Positions 8,170-16,422 of a stretch of DNA of 64,000 nt are shown in pieces (within the stretch, counting starts at the first letter, position 1; each line of letters begins with the position of its first letter). The notes below the pieces were generated by a model. That model searched no databases and was not told the origin of the DNA. It saw only the letters and a list, made by a program, of their open reading frames with translations. This stretch comes from Blastococcus sp. PRF04-17 (GTDB lineage Bacteria > Actinomycetota > Actinomycetes > Mycobacteriales > Geodermatophilaceae), in contig NZ_CP095412.1 of NCBI RefSeq assembly GCF_023016265.1, positions 1,984,001 through 2,048,000 of the forward strand, given 5' to 3'. The position numbers and the translations under genes are program-made.

Positions 8170-8314
8170 GGGAACCTCCGGAGCAGCGGAACGGACCGGC
8201 CGAGCCTCCGTCGCACCTCCGCCTCCGCGCATCGGCCCGGGCGCCGTTCGTGCTCCACCCCCGAGGGGATGCGGTTCCGCCCCCGGAGGGATGTTCGCCA
8301 CCCCTCGCCGTCGC

Positions 8315-8320
8315 TACCGT
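8315..8320 (+). promoter_or_regulatory. Putative -10 box for a leaderless kinase transcript
   Basis: TACCGT fits the actinobacterial TAnnnT -10 pattern and ends eight bases before the GTG at 8329. No ribosome binding site precedes that GTG, so leaderless translation is the best explanation of the start. Confidence 0.45.
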
Positions 8321-8328
8321 CCGATTTC

Positions 8329-9495
8329 GTGAAGGTTCCGCCATGGGTGCTGGACGTCTTCTTCGCCGTGGGGTCGGCCGGGCTGACCACGGCCGTCGCC
8401 TTCGGTGAGGGGCTCGCGGCCGCCAGCGACCAGTCCTTCGCCGGCAGCCGCTGGTGGGCGGTCCCCATGATGCTGATCCCCTCCGCGGCGTTGCTCTGGC
8501 GGCGCAGGAACCCGCTGGCCACGGTCGCCGGGGTGTGGGTGCCGATCGCGCTGCACGCCTTGCTCACCCAGGACGCCGCCATCGGCTTGTTCGTCCTGTG
8601 GCCGGCCTGGGTGAGCCTCTACGCTCTCGGCGCGTACGGCGCGGGTCGGCGGTTGCTGGCCGGGCTCGGCGTGACCGTCGTGTCGCTGTTCGTGCACGAG
8701 TGGTACATGACCGACGGCTTCCGCGCCGGAGCCGACGGCGTGCTCTCCGCACTGTGGTGGAACCTCGTGCTCTTCGTGGCCCCCCTGATCGGGGGACTCG
8801 TCGCGGGCACCCGGCGGACCCGCGCGCTGGCCACGGAGAAAGAGCTCGTCGAGGTGCAGGCGAGGGTCGCGGTCGCGGAGGAGCGCGCCCGCATCGCCCG
8901 CGAGCTGCACGACGTCGTCACCCACCACGTGAACCTCGTCGTCCTGCAGGCCATGGCCGCCTCCGGGCTGCTCGACCGCGATCCGGAGCAGGTCCGCGAG
9001 CCGCTGCGGGTGATCGAGGCCAGCGGCCGCGAGGCGCTCAGCGAGATGCGCCGGCTGCTCGGCGTGCTGCGCGAGGAGGACGCCGACCGGCCGCTGGCCC
9101 CGCAGCCGGGCGTCGAGGACGTCGACGGCCTCGTCGGCTCCGCCCGCACCGCCGGGCTGGACGTCGGGCTGGCCGTCTCCGGCACGCCGCGGCGGCTGCC
9201 GGCCGGTCTCGGGCTGACCGTCTACCGCATCGTGCAGGAGGCGCTGACCAACGCCGCCCGGCACGCGGCCGGATCCACGGTCGGCGTGAGCCTGCGCTAC
9301 GAGCCTGACGCGGTCGACGTCGCGGTGGTCGACGACGGCGGCAGCCGCACCGACACCGCCCCGGGCGGCGGTCGCGGGCTGCTCGGCATGCGGGAGCGGG
9401 TCGCCGTCTTCGCCGGCACCCTCGAGGCCGGCCCGTCCTCCTCGGGCGGCTTCGCCGTGCACGCCCGGCTGCCCGTGCCGGAGGACGAGCGGTGA
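8329..9495 (+). CDS. DesK/NarX-like histidine kinase
   Basis: A 388-residue kinase. Four to five membrane segments occupy residues 5-170; the HisKA_3 helix has the conserved RIARELHDVV with His near 194; the ATPase domain carries VVDDGG and GRGLLGMRERV near the end. The start is GTG 8329, supported by the leaderless -10 box. Its stop overlaps the GTG of the response regulator (GTGA). It is paralogous to the kinase at 10786-11964, and the two kinase/regulator pairs are arranged tail to tail. Confidence 0.88.
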   Translation: MKVPPWVLDVFFAVGSAGLTTAVAFGEGLAAASDQSFAGSRWWAVPMMLIPSAALLWRRRNPLATVAGVWVPIALHALLTQDAAIGLFVLWPAWVSLYALGAYGAGRRLLAGLGVTVVSLFVHEWYMTDGFRAGADGVLSALWWNLVLFVAPLIGGLVAGTRRTRALATEKELVEVQARVAVAEERARIARELHDVVTHHVNLVVLQAMAASGLLDRDPEQVREPLRVIEASGREALSEMRRLLGVLREEDADRPLAPQPGVEDVDGLVGSARTAGLDVGLAVSGTPRRLPAGLGLTVYRIVQEALTNAARHAAGSTVGVSLRYEPDAVDVAVVDDGGSRTDTAPGGGRGLLGMRERVAVFAGTLEAGPSSSGGFAVHARLPVPEDER

Positions 9496-10160
9496 TCCGG
9501 GTGCTGGTGGCCGACGACCAGGCCCTCATCCGCGACAGCTTCCGGCTGCTGCTCGACCTGGAGCCCGACCTCGAGGTGGTCGGCGAGGCGGGCGACGGCA
9601 GGGAGGCGGTCGCCCAGGCCCGGCGGCTGCAGCCCGACGTCGTCCTCATGGACATCCGGATGCCGGTGCTCGACGGCCTCGGTGCCACCCGTGCGATGAC
9701 CCAGGCGGGGCTGGGCTCGCGGGTCCTGATCCTGACCACCTACGACGCCGACGAGTACCTCTACGACGCGATGCAGGCCGGCGCCGTCGGCTTCCTGCTC
9801 AAGGACGTGCGCCGCGAGCAACTGGCCGGCGCCGTGCGGACCGTGGCCGCCGGGGACGCGCTGCTGCACCCGGCGCTGACCCGCCGGCTGGTCGAGCGGT
9901 TCGTGCAGGGCCCGCCGCCGGGCGCGCGGCCCCCGGCGCTCGCCCAGCTCACCGAGCGCGAGACCGAGGTGCTCACCCTGGTCGGGCGCGGGCTGTCGAA
10001 CGCCGAGATCGCCGCGGAGCTCTTCCTCGGCGAGGCGACGGTGAAGACCCACCTCGGCCGGGTGCTGACCAAGCTGGGGCTGCGGGACCGCGTCCAGGCC
10101 GTGGTCACCGCCTACGAGTCGGGGCTCGTGCGCCCGGGGCGGACCAGGCCGGACTCGTAG
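9492..10160 (+). CDS. NarL/FixJ-family response regulator
   Basis: A 222-residue regulator. The receiver domain has D9-D10 and phospho-acceptor D54 (VVLMDIRMPVLDG), with K at FLLKDV; the LuxR helix-turn-helix is LTERETEVLTLVGRGLSNAE onward. It overlaps its kinase gene by four bases. Its last 15 codons plus stop lie in a 49-bp overlap with the oppositely oriented regulator at 10112-10789; both strands there encode almost the same C-terminal peptide. Confidence 0.92.
   Translation: MIRVLVADDQALIRDSFRLLLDLEPDLEVVGEAGDGREAVAQARRLQPDVVLMDIRMPVLDGLGATRAMTQAGLGSRVLILTTYDADEYLYDAMQAGAVGFLLKDVRREQLAGAVRTVAAGDALLHPALTRRLVERFVQGPPPGARPPALAQLTERETEVLTLVGRGLSNAEIAAELFLGEATVKTHLGRVLTKLGLRDRVQAVVTAYESGLVRPGRTRPDS
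10112..10160. repeat. Near-palindromic coding overlap of two convergent response regulator genes
   Basis: The 49 bp read nearly the same on both strands: 40 of 49 positions are identical between the segment and its reverse complement, and all nine mismatches fall on codon third positions. The plus strand encodes YESGLVRPGRTRPDS and stop; the minus strand encodes YESGLVRPGRTSPDS and stop. Confidence 0.9.
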
Positions 10161-10789
10161 GCCACCACGACGGCCTGCACCCGGTCGCGGACGCCGAGCT
10201 TGGCCAGCACGCGGGCCACGTGCGTCTTGACCGTGCCCTCCCCGAGCACCAGCCGGTCGGCGATCTCGGCGTTCGACAGACCGCGCGCGATCAGCCGCAG
10301 CACCTCCTCCTCGCGCGGGGTCAGCTCGTCGAGCCCGGGGGCCGGTGTGGCGGTCGTGCCGGCACGCGTCACGAAGTCGTCGAGCAGCCGGCGCAGCAGG
10401 GCGGGCGCGAGCAGTGCCTCGCCGCTCGCCGCCGTACGGACGGCGCCGACCAGCTGGTCGCGCGGCATCGACTTCAGCAGGAACCCCCTCGCCCCGGCGC
10501 GCAGCGCCTCGACGACGTGCTCGTCGGCGTCGAACGTGGTGAGCATGACGACCGCCGTCCCGAGGGCAGGATCGGCGCTGATCCGGCGGGCGGCCGAGAT
10601 GCCGTCGACCCGGGGCATCCGGATGTCGACCAGGGCGACGTGGGGGCGCAGCTCACGGCACATCGAGACGGCCTCGGCCCCGTCGGCGGCCTCGCCGACC
10701 ACCTCGACGTCCGGTTCGGCCTCGAGGATCATCCGCAGTCCCGCACGCACGAGCGCCTCGTCGTCGGCCAGCAGCACCCGCACGGTCAT
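10112..10789 (-). CDS. NarL/FixJ-family response regulator
   Basis: A 225-residue regulator with D10-D11-type acidic residues, phospho-acceptor D55 (VALVDIRMPRVDG), K at FLLKSM, and a LuxR-type helix-turn-helix (LTPREEEVLRLIARGLSNAE). ATG 10789 overlaps the stop of its kinase (ATGA). It is close in sequence to the plus-strand regulator at 9492-10160, which suggests an inverted duplication of a kinase/regulator cassette. The two genes share their last 49 bp. Confidence 0.92.
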   Translation of the reverse strand: MTVRVLLADDEALVRAGLRMILEAEPDVEVVGEAADGAEAVSMCRELRPHVALVDIRMPRVDGISAARRISADPALGTAVVMLTTFDADEHVVEALRAGARGFLLKSMPRDQLVGAVRTAASGEALLAPALLRRLLDDFVTRAGTTATPAPGLDELTPREEEVLRLIARGLSNAEIADRLVLGEGTVKTHVARVLAKLGVRDRVQAVVVAYESGLVRPGRTSPDS

Positions 10790-11964
10790 GCGTGCGCCGG
10801 CTCCGGGGCGGGGACGGGGAGCACGGCGGAGGTGCACCAGCCGCGGCCGTCGGCACGCGGGCCGGCGCGGACCCGGCCCCCGAAGAGGGCGACCCGCTCG
10901 CGGATCCCGGCGAGCCCGAAGCCGCCCCGGTCGGAGGAGCCGGCCGCGCCGGGGCCGTCGTCGGTCACGTCGACCTCCAGTGCCAGCTCGCCGTAGCGCA
11001 CCCGCACCTCGATGCGGGCGCCGGGGGCGTGCTTGAACGCGTTGGTCAGCGACTCCTGCACGATCCGGTACGCGGTCGCCTCCACCGCCGTCGGCAGCTC
11101 CCGCACCCGGCCCTCGACGGTCACCGTGACGTCCCGGCCGGCCGCGACCGCCGCCTCGGCGAGCCCGTCGAGGGCGGCGAGCGTGCCGGGCTCGCCGTCG
11201 TCCACCGCGTCGTCCCGGAGCACCCGCAGCAGCCGCTGCAGGTCCTCCAGTGCGGTGCGCCCGGACGCCAGGACGACGTCCAGCGCGTGCGCCGTCGCGG
11301 GCTCCCGGCCGCCGAGGCTCGCCTGCGCCGCATCGGCGTGCAGCAGCATCAGGGTCACCCCGTGGCCGACGACGTCGTGCATCTCGCGGGCGATCCGCCG
11401 GCGCTCGGCGGCGAGGGCCGCGGCCCGCGTCAGGTCCTCCTCGCGCATCTGCGCCCGGGCCGCCATGACCTCCCGCTCGGCGGCCACGGCGCGGTCCAGC
11501 CGCTCGCGGGCCAGCCGCGCGAAGACCCACACCACCACCGGGATGGCGGCGTTGGCGATCTCGTCGACGAGCTTCACCTCCGGTCGGACCAGGGGGTAGA
11601 CCTCGATCGCGGCGACGATCGCCAGCAGGCCGAGCACCGCGTCCCGCCGTCCCGCGTACTGGGCGACCGAGTAGGTGGCCACCAGGACGGCGACGAACCC
11701 GGACAGCACCGGGGCGTCGCCGAGCACCGTCTGGAACGCGAGCCCGACCGCCACCGTGCACGCCGCCGTGAGCGGCCGGATCCGTCGGAGCACCAGACAG
11801 CCGGTCATCACCCCGAACGCGACGATCTGCAGCGGCAGCTGCGGGATGGGCTCGCCGGCCAGCACCACCAGCTCGAGCAGGGCGGCCAGGCTCAGCACGA
11901 GTGCCAGCAGGCCGTCGCGCACCCACAGCGACAGCCCCTGCCACCTGGCCCGGATGCCTGACAT
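10786..11964 (-). CDS. Histidine kinase, DesK/NarX-like
   Basis: A 392-residue kinase with four to five N-terminal membrane segments (LLALVLSLAALLELVVLAG, GFVAVLVATYSVAQYAG), a HisKA_3 helix (RRIAREMHDVVGHGV, His near 196) and an ATPase domain (VTDDGPG, GFGLAGIRERV). ATG 11964 is seven bases after a TACGCT -10 box and has no ribosome binding site, so a leaderless transcript is likely. The stop overlaps the start of its regulator. Confidence 0.88.
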   Translation of the reverse strand: MSGIRARWQGLSLWVRDGLLALVLSLAALLELVVLAGEPIPQLPLQIVAFGVMTGCLVLRRIRPLTAACTVAVGLAFQTVLGDAPVLSGFVAVLVATYSVAQYAGRRDAVLGLLAIVAAIEVYPLVRPEVKLVDEIANAAIPVVVWVFARLARERLDRAVAAEREVMAARAQMREEDLTRAAALAAERRRIAREMHDVVGHGVTLMLLHADAAQASLGGREPATAHALDVVLASGRTALEDLQRLLRVLRDDAVDDGEPGTLAALDGLAEAAVAAGRDVTVTVEGRVRELPTAVEATAYRIVQESLTNAFKHAPGARIEVRVRYGELALEVDVTDDGPGAAGSSDRGGFGLAGIRERVALFGGRVRAGPRADGRGWCTSAVLPVPAPEPAHA

Positions 11965-11971
11965 GGCGGGC

Positions 11972-11977
11972 AGCGTA
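11972..11977 (-). promoter_or_regulatory. Putative -10 box for a leaderless kinase transcript
   Basis: On the minus strand the bases read TACGCT, matching TAnnnT, and end seven bases before the ATG at 11964. No Shine-Dalgarno-like sequence lies between. Confidence 0.45.
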
Positions 11978-12134
11978 GGACGGCGACCGGCTCCCCGACG
12001 TCTGTCGCGCGACCGATTCCCCGTCTGCCGCACGGCGACGCAGTTCCCGCCGCCGGGGGACGTGCGCCGCTGCGCGCCCGGCGAGCGTGGACGCGTCCGG
12101 CGCGACGGTCGCGCCACCCCGAGGAGGACCGGTC

Positions 12135-12779
12135 ATGACCACCACAGCCATCTCCGAAGCGCCCGCCCGCGCGCGCGGCGGGAGCGCCGTCCTGCCCGCG
12201 CTCGCCGGCATCGGCGGACTGCTCGCGTTCGCGGGCACCGTCGTCGTCTTCGACGATCCGCTCGCCGGAGCGACCACCGCCGCGGAGGCGGCCGAGGCCA
12301 TGGCCGGTGCGCCGGTCGGCCTCGCCGCCGTGCTGCTGGCGGGCTATGCGTTGCTCGCCATCGCCGTCACCGGCCGGCTCGCCGCCCACCTCGCCGCCCA
12401 CCTCAGCGGCTCGGGCGATCCGGCGTCGGTGCGGCTGATGCCGGTGCTGGGGGCCGGCCACGTGCTGCTCCTGACCGCTGCCTTCGCGGCGCCGGCCGCG
12501 GCGGTCACGGTCGGCGACCTCGTCCTGGAGGGCGGGGTGACCCCCGGTGGGGCGGAGACCGCGCTGGTCCTCATGAACCTGGCGCACCCCATGTCGGCGT
12601 GGGTGGGCATCGCCTTCCTGGTGGCGGTGGCCGTCGCCGGCCGCCGGTCGCGGGGGCTGGCGGCGTTCAGCATCGTGTTCGCCGTCGGCCTGGCGCTGCC
12701 GCCGGTGGGCTGGGCGTTCACCTACCTGATGCCGCTGTGGTTCGCCGGGGTGGGCATCTGGCTCTGGCGCCGCGCCTGA
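12135..12779 (+). CDS. Integral membrane protein
   Basis: A 214-residue protein with about six hydrophobic segments (LPALAGIGGLLAFAGTVVVF, GLAAVLLAGYALLAIAVTG, WVGIAFLVAVAVAG, WLWRR at the end). ATG 12135 follows GAGGAGGA. It is divergent from the kinase at 11964 and may belong to its regulon. No family was recognised. Confidence 0.75.
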   Translation: MTTTAISEAPARARGGSAVLPALAGIGGLLAFAGTVVVFDDPLAGATTAAEAAEAMAGAPVGLAAVLLAGYALLAIAVTGRLAAHLAAHLSGSGDPASVRLMPVLGAGHVLLLTAAFAAPAAAVTVGDLVLEGGVTPGGAETALVLMNLAHPMSAWVGIAFLVAVAVAGRRSRGLAAFSIVFAVGLALPPVGWAFTYLMPLWFAGVGIWLWRRA

Positions 12780-12786
12780 GCTGATT

Positions 12787-12826
12787 CGGAGTGGGAGAGG
12801 CGCGGATTCCGCGCCCTCCCACTCCG
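12787..12826. repeat. Palindromic element, copy B
   Basis: CGGAGTGGGAG (12787-12797) pairs with CTCCCACTCCG (12816-12826), with GGCGCGG/CCGCGCC inside. It sits between two convergent stops (12779 and 12828) and shares its sequence with copies A and C, so it is a likely bidirectional terminator. Confidence 0.7.
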
Positions 12827-12827
12827 C

Positions 12828-13679
12828 TCAGCCGGTCCAGACGTCGGCGACCCGCTCGGCCACCACGGCCGCCTGTGCCCGGCCGGCGCGCGCCGAACCC
12901 GCCCGGGCGGCGGGGTCGAGCACGTTGCGGCCGATCGCCCGCCGGCTCGCCTCGTCCGGCGAGACCACGGCCACCCGTGACACCAGACCGGTCACCTGCG
13001 CGTCGACGCCGGCCAGCGGGCCGACGCCGCGTGGGATGGGGGCGAGCACCACCAGCCGGTCGTAGCCCTCGGCGAGGTCGGCGTTGGCGGCCGAGCGCAT
13101 GCCGCCGTCCACGAACCGCCGACCGCCGATGGTGCACGGCGGGTAGACGCCGGGGACGGCGCAGCTGGCCGCGACGGCCTGGAGCAACGGGACGCCGGAC
13201 TCGCGGTCGAAGGCGGAGAACTCGCCGGTCTCCGCGTCGACCGCGGTGACGACCAGCTCCCGTTCGGGCCATTCCCGGCTGACCAGGCGGGAACCGATGA
13301 CGTCGAGGCGCTCCTGCTCGGGCGGGGTCAGACCGGCCTTCTCGGCGGCCAGCGCCAGCGCGCCGATCCGGCGGCGGAAGTCGACGTCGCTCCCCCGGCT
13401 GGCGATCATCGCCCAGCCGTACCGGGCCAGGTTCCGGCGGGTCATCCGCGCGACCTTCTCCTGAGCCGGCGGCTCCAGCTGCCGTGCGTACATGGCCTCG
13501 AGCTCAGCGCCGCAGGTCAGCTGGGCGCCGACCACCGATCCGGCCGACGTGCCCACCACCAGGTCCGCGCCGGACAGGTCCGTGCCCGCCTCGGCGAGCC
13601 CGGCCAGCACGCCGATCTCCCAGGCGATGCCGGTGATGCCTCCACCACCGAGGACGAGGGCCCTGCGCTGGTCGCTCAT
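12828..13679 (-). CDS. Patatin-like phospholipase
   Basis: A 283-residue alpha/beta acyl hydrolase of the patatin (RssA-like) family. The oxyanion loop is GGGGITG (11-17), the nucleophile elbow is GTSAG with Ser45, and the catalytic Asp lies in VDGG near residue 192, so the Ser-Asp dyad is complete. No signal peptide is seen, suggesting a cytoplasmic enzyme. It converges with the membrane protein gene and is divergent from the potassium channel. The acyl substrate is unknown. Confidence 0.88.
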   Translation of the reverse strand: MSDQRRALVLGGGGITGIAWEIGVLAGLAEAGTDLSGADLVVGTSAGSVVGAQLTCGAELEAMYARQLEPPAQEKVARMTRRNLARYGWAMIASRGSDVDFRRRIGALALAAEKAGLTPPEQERLDVIGSRLVSREWPERELVVTAVDAETGEFSAFDRESGVPLLQAVAASCAVPGVYPPCTIGGRRFVDGGMRSAANADLAEGYDRLVVLAPIPRGVGPLAGVDAQVTGLVSRVAVVSPDEASRRAIGRNVLDPAARAGSARAGRAQAAVVAERVADVWTG

Positions 13680-13770
13680 GCCGCCATCCTCACAGACCCC
13701 TCGACAGGCTCGGGAGAAGGTGAGCTGACCCGAACGGGTGCGGCGGCGCGCAACCGCGCACCTCGCTCAC

Positions 13771-13776
13771 TACTGT
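13771..13776 (+). promoter_or_regulatory. Putative -10 box for leaderless channel gene
   Basis: TACTGT fits TAnnnT and ends seven bases before the GTG start at 13784. The intervening bases CCCCGGG do not form a ribosome binding site. Confidence 0.45.
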
Positions 13777-13783
13777 CCCCGGG

Positions 13784-14812
13784 GTGAAGTTCGAGCCGGT
13801 CGGACCGGAGACGGAGCACACCGGCGTCCAGATCGCCCACGAAGAGGCCTCGCCCGTCCGGCAGGTGCTGCGTCGGGTCCTGATCGCGGCGGTGGTCCTG
13901 GTCGTCGTGATCCTGATCGTCTACCTCGACCGGGACGGCTACGAGGACAGCAAGGGCGGCGAGATCTCCGTGCTCGACGCCGCGTACTACGCGACGGTCT
14001 CGCTCTCCACCACCGGCTACGGCGACATCACCCCGGTCACCCCCGAGGCCCGGCTGACCAACGTCCTGCTGATCACGCCGCTGCGCATCATGTTCCTGAT
14101 CGTGCTCATCGGCACGACCCTCGAGGCGCTCACCGCGCGCTCCCGGGAAGAGTTCCGCATCCGACGCTGGAGGTCCCGCGTGCGCCAGCACGTCATCGTG
14201 TGCGGCTACGGCACCAAGGGCCGCGCCGCCATCCGCTCCCTGCAGGCGCTCGGCACGCCGCTGGACAAGATCGTCGTGGTCGACACCGAGCCGCGGGCGA
14301 TCGACGAGGCCAACTCGATGGGCCTGACCGGGCTCGTGGGCGACGCCGGCCGCACCGAGGTGCTGCGGCGCGCGTCGATCGAGCGCGCCCGGGCGGTCAT
14401 CGTGGCGGCCAACCGGGACGACGCCGCCGTCCTCATCACGCTCACGGTGCGCCAGCTCAACCCGAACGTCCCGATCACGACCAGTGTCCGCGAGGAGGAG
14501 AACGCCAACCTGCTGCGGCAGTCCGGCGCGGACACCGTCATCACGACCTCGGCGACGTCCGGCCGGCTGCTGGGCCTGTCGACCGACGCCCCCCGCGTCG
14601 TCGCGGTGGTCGAGGACCTGGTCACCGGCGGGCAGGGCCTCGACCTGCACCAGCGCCCGGTGACCACCAGCGAGGTGGGGCTGGACCCCCGATCGCTGCG
14701 CGACATCGTGCTGTCGGTGACCCGGGGCGGGATCACCTTCCGCTTCGACGACCCGCTGATCGGCAACCTGGAGGGCGGCGACATCCTCGTCGTGGTCCGC
14801 TCGCACCAGTAG
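13784..14812 (+). CDS. Two-segment potassium channel with RCK (TrkA-N/TrkA-C) domains
   Basis: A 342-residue channel. One membrane helix spans about 30-48; the pore loop carries the potassium selectivity filter TTGYGD at 76-81; the second helix is about 93-113. The cytoplasmic part starts with an RCK/TrkA-N Rossmann fold (VIVCGYGTKGRAA, glycine motif 141-146) and ends with a TrkA-C domain. This is the MthK/Kch arrangement, in which ligand binding to the RCK ring gates the pore. GTG 13784 is read from a leaderless transcript. It stands alone as a gene. Confidence 0.92.
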   Translation: MKFEPVGPETEHTGVQIAHEEASPVRQVLRRVLIAAVVLVVVILIVYLDRDGYEDSKGGEISVLDAAYYATVSLSTTGYGDITPVTPEARLTNVLLITPLRIMFLIVLIGTTLEALTARSREEFRIRRWRSRVRQHVIVCGYGTKGRAAIRSLQALGTPLDKIVVVDTEPRAIDEANSMGLTGLVGDAGRTEVLRRASIERARAVIVAANRDDAAVLITLTVRQLNPNVPITTSVREEENANLLRQSGADTVITTSATSGRLLGLSTDAPRVVAVVEDLVTGGQGLDLHQRPVTTSEVGLDPRSLRDIVLSVTRGGITFRFDDPLIGNLEGGDILVVVRSHQ

Positions 14813-14869
14813 AAGGGCGATCCTCCGGGCCGCCTCCTCCCCGACACCGCGGCCCGAAGCCGCACCCTC

Positions 14870-15472
14870 CTAGGCCGCCGGGTCGCGGGTGGCCACGGCC
14901 AGCACCAGCGCCGACAGGACGACGGCGATGCCGACGCGCTCGGGCGTCGAGTCCCACGCCGCCACGGTCAGCACCGCGGCGGGCAGGCGCAGGGCCACGA
15001 CCAGCCCCACCACCAGGGCCACGGCTGCCGCGGCCATCCCCGGCAGGTCCGGCCACGCCCGGTGTGCGGCCACGCCGACGGCCAGGGCCACGACGGTGAG
15101 CACCGCCCACAGCAGCGCCAGTCCCCGATCCGGTTGTGCGCCGGCGAGGCCGGCGACCGCGAGCACGGCGCCCAGCCCGACCGCCGACGCCGGGAGCACC
15201 AGCCCCACCCGCGCAGCCAGCCGGCGACGGACCGGAACCGGCGCGCTCGTCGTCACCGGGCTCGTGTCGTCGTCCGCGGCCACGGCCGCCGCACAGGCCA
15301 GCACCAGGACCGCCAGCACGGGGAGCACGGGATCGGCCGCTGCCGGGAGGAGGGCGAGCGTCCCGGTCACCGCGAGGGCGGCGCCGATCGTGCCGAGCAC
15401 GGTCGGCCAGGCGACGGCCGGAACGGAGACCGCGAGGACGAGGCCCCATCCCGGCCGGACGCCGGTGGTCAC
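14870..15472 (-). CDS. Integral membrane protein, last gene of the sigma/ABC operon
   Basis: A 200-residue, very hydrophobic protein with about six membrane segments (WGLVLAVSVPAVAWPTVLG, LLPAAADPVLPVLAVLVLAC, AAAVALVVGLVVALRLPAAV). The GTG at 15472 overlaps the stop of the ABC permease (GTGA), so it is translated with it. It may be an extra membrane subunit of the exporter. No motif is recognised. Confidence 0.75.
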   Translation of the reverse strand: MTTGVRPGWGLVLAVSVPAVAWPTVLGTIGAALAVTGTLALLPAAADPVLPVLAVLVLACAAAVAADDDTSPVTTSAPVPVRRRLAARVGLVLPASAVGLGAVLAVAGLAGAQPDRGLALLWAVLTVVALAVGVAAHRAWPDLPGMAAAAVALVVGLVVALRLPAAVLTVAAWDSTPERVGIAVVLSALVLAVATRDPAA

Positions 15473-16422
15473 AGGAACCCCATCCAGTCCGTGGCGCCGT
15501 CGACGAAGAGAAGCTGGGCGACGACCGCCAGGGCGGCGAGTCCCGCCCCGCCGGCGAAGACGGCCCAGGAGCGCCGATCCCGGCCGCTGCGCAGCAGGGC
15601 GATCCCAGCGAGGACCCCCGTGAGCCCGAGGACGAACAGCAGGTGCAGCCCGTAGAAACCCAGGTCGCGGTCGATGCCGATGAAGTTCGGCTCGTGCTCG
15701 GTGGGGATGCTGGCGGCCGGGTGCCGGCCGAGCTCGGCGTCGGTCGGGTTCTCGCCGAGGGTGTGCGCGGTCAGCGCCGTGCGGTGGACGGCGAACAGCG
15801 CGAAGGGCACCACGTACCAGATCCAGAAGAACAGGTAGAGGAAAGCGCCGCCGATCAGGCCGAGGACGGCGGCCACCGCCCTCGACCGCACGAGCCGCAC
15901 GACGGCCACGCCCGCGACGAACGAGCAGGCCACGGCCAGCGGCGGCCCGAGGAGTTCGAGCGGCGTCGGGACCAAGACGGTGTCGTACGGCTGGTTCCCG
16001 ACCGGGATCCCGCCGAGGGACTCGATGACGACCAGTTGCACGCAGCCGATGAACAGCGCCAGCCCGAACGGGACGACGACCGCGCCGAGCAGACCGAGGG
16101 TCCGCTCCCACCGCCGGGCCGGGGTGTTGATCAACATCTCGGCCGTCGTCGCCGGGCGGTCCCGCTGGGCGGCCCACACCGCGACGAGGAAGGCGGCCAT
16201 CGCCAGCGCCCCCGCCGAGTAGGAGTACGTCAGGTACAGGTCGCTGGCGGTGTCGGTGGATCCGGTCCCGGTGAACATCGGGAGGACTGCCGTGCCGCCG
16301 TAGACGGCGGTGCCCAGCCACAGCACCGGATTGCGCAGCACGTAGCGGCTCTCGGCCCGGACCAGCTCGGCGAGCGTCCGGCGGCCCACCACGGCCGCCG
16401 GGCGGACGCTGGTCGTGGTCAT
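15469..16422 (-). CDS. ABC transporter permease (ABC-2 type)
   Basis: A 317-residue membrane protein. It begins with a cytoplasmic helix (VRAESRYVLRNPVLW) typical of ABC-2 permeases, followed by six to eight membrane segments, including GALAMAAFLVAVWAA, VVVPFGLALFIGCVQLVVI and FLYLFFWIWYVVPFALFAV. ATG 16422 overlaps the stop of the ATPase gene. Together with that gene it forms an exporter; the substrate is not apparent. Confidence 0.82.
   Translation of the reverse strand: MTTTSVRPAAVVGRRTLAELVRAESRYVLRNPVLWLGTAVYGGTAVLPMFTGTGSTDTASDLYLTYSYSAGALAMAAFLVAVWAAQRDRPATTAEMLINTPARRWERTLGLLGAVVVPFGLALFIGCVQLVVIESLGGIPVGNQPYDTVLVPTPLELLGPPLAVACSFVAGVAVVRLVRSRAVAAVLGLIGGAFLYLFFWIWYVVPFALFAVHRTALTAHTLGENPTDAELGRHPAASIPTEHEPNFIGIDRDLGFYGLHLLFVLGLTGVLAGIALLRSGRDRRSWAVFAGGAGLAALAVVAQLLFVDGATDWMGFL

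Noticed and set aside
10112-12301. A fused kinase-regulator protein on the minus strand
   Set aside because: Only the last 225 codons are meaningful (the response regulator); the kinase is in another frame ending with an ATGA overlap.
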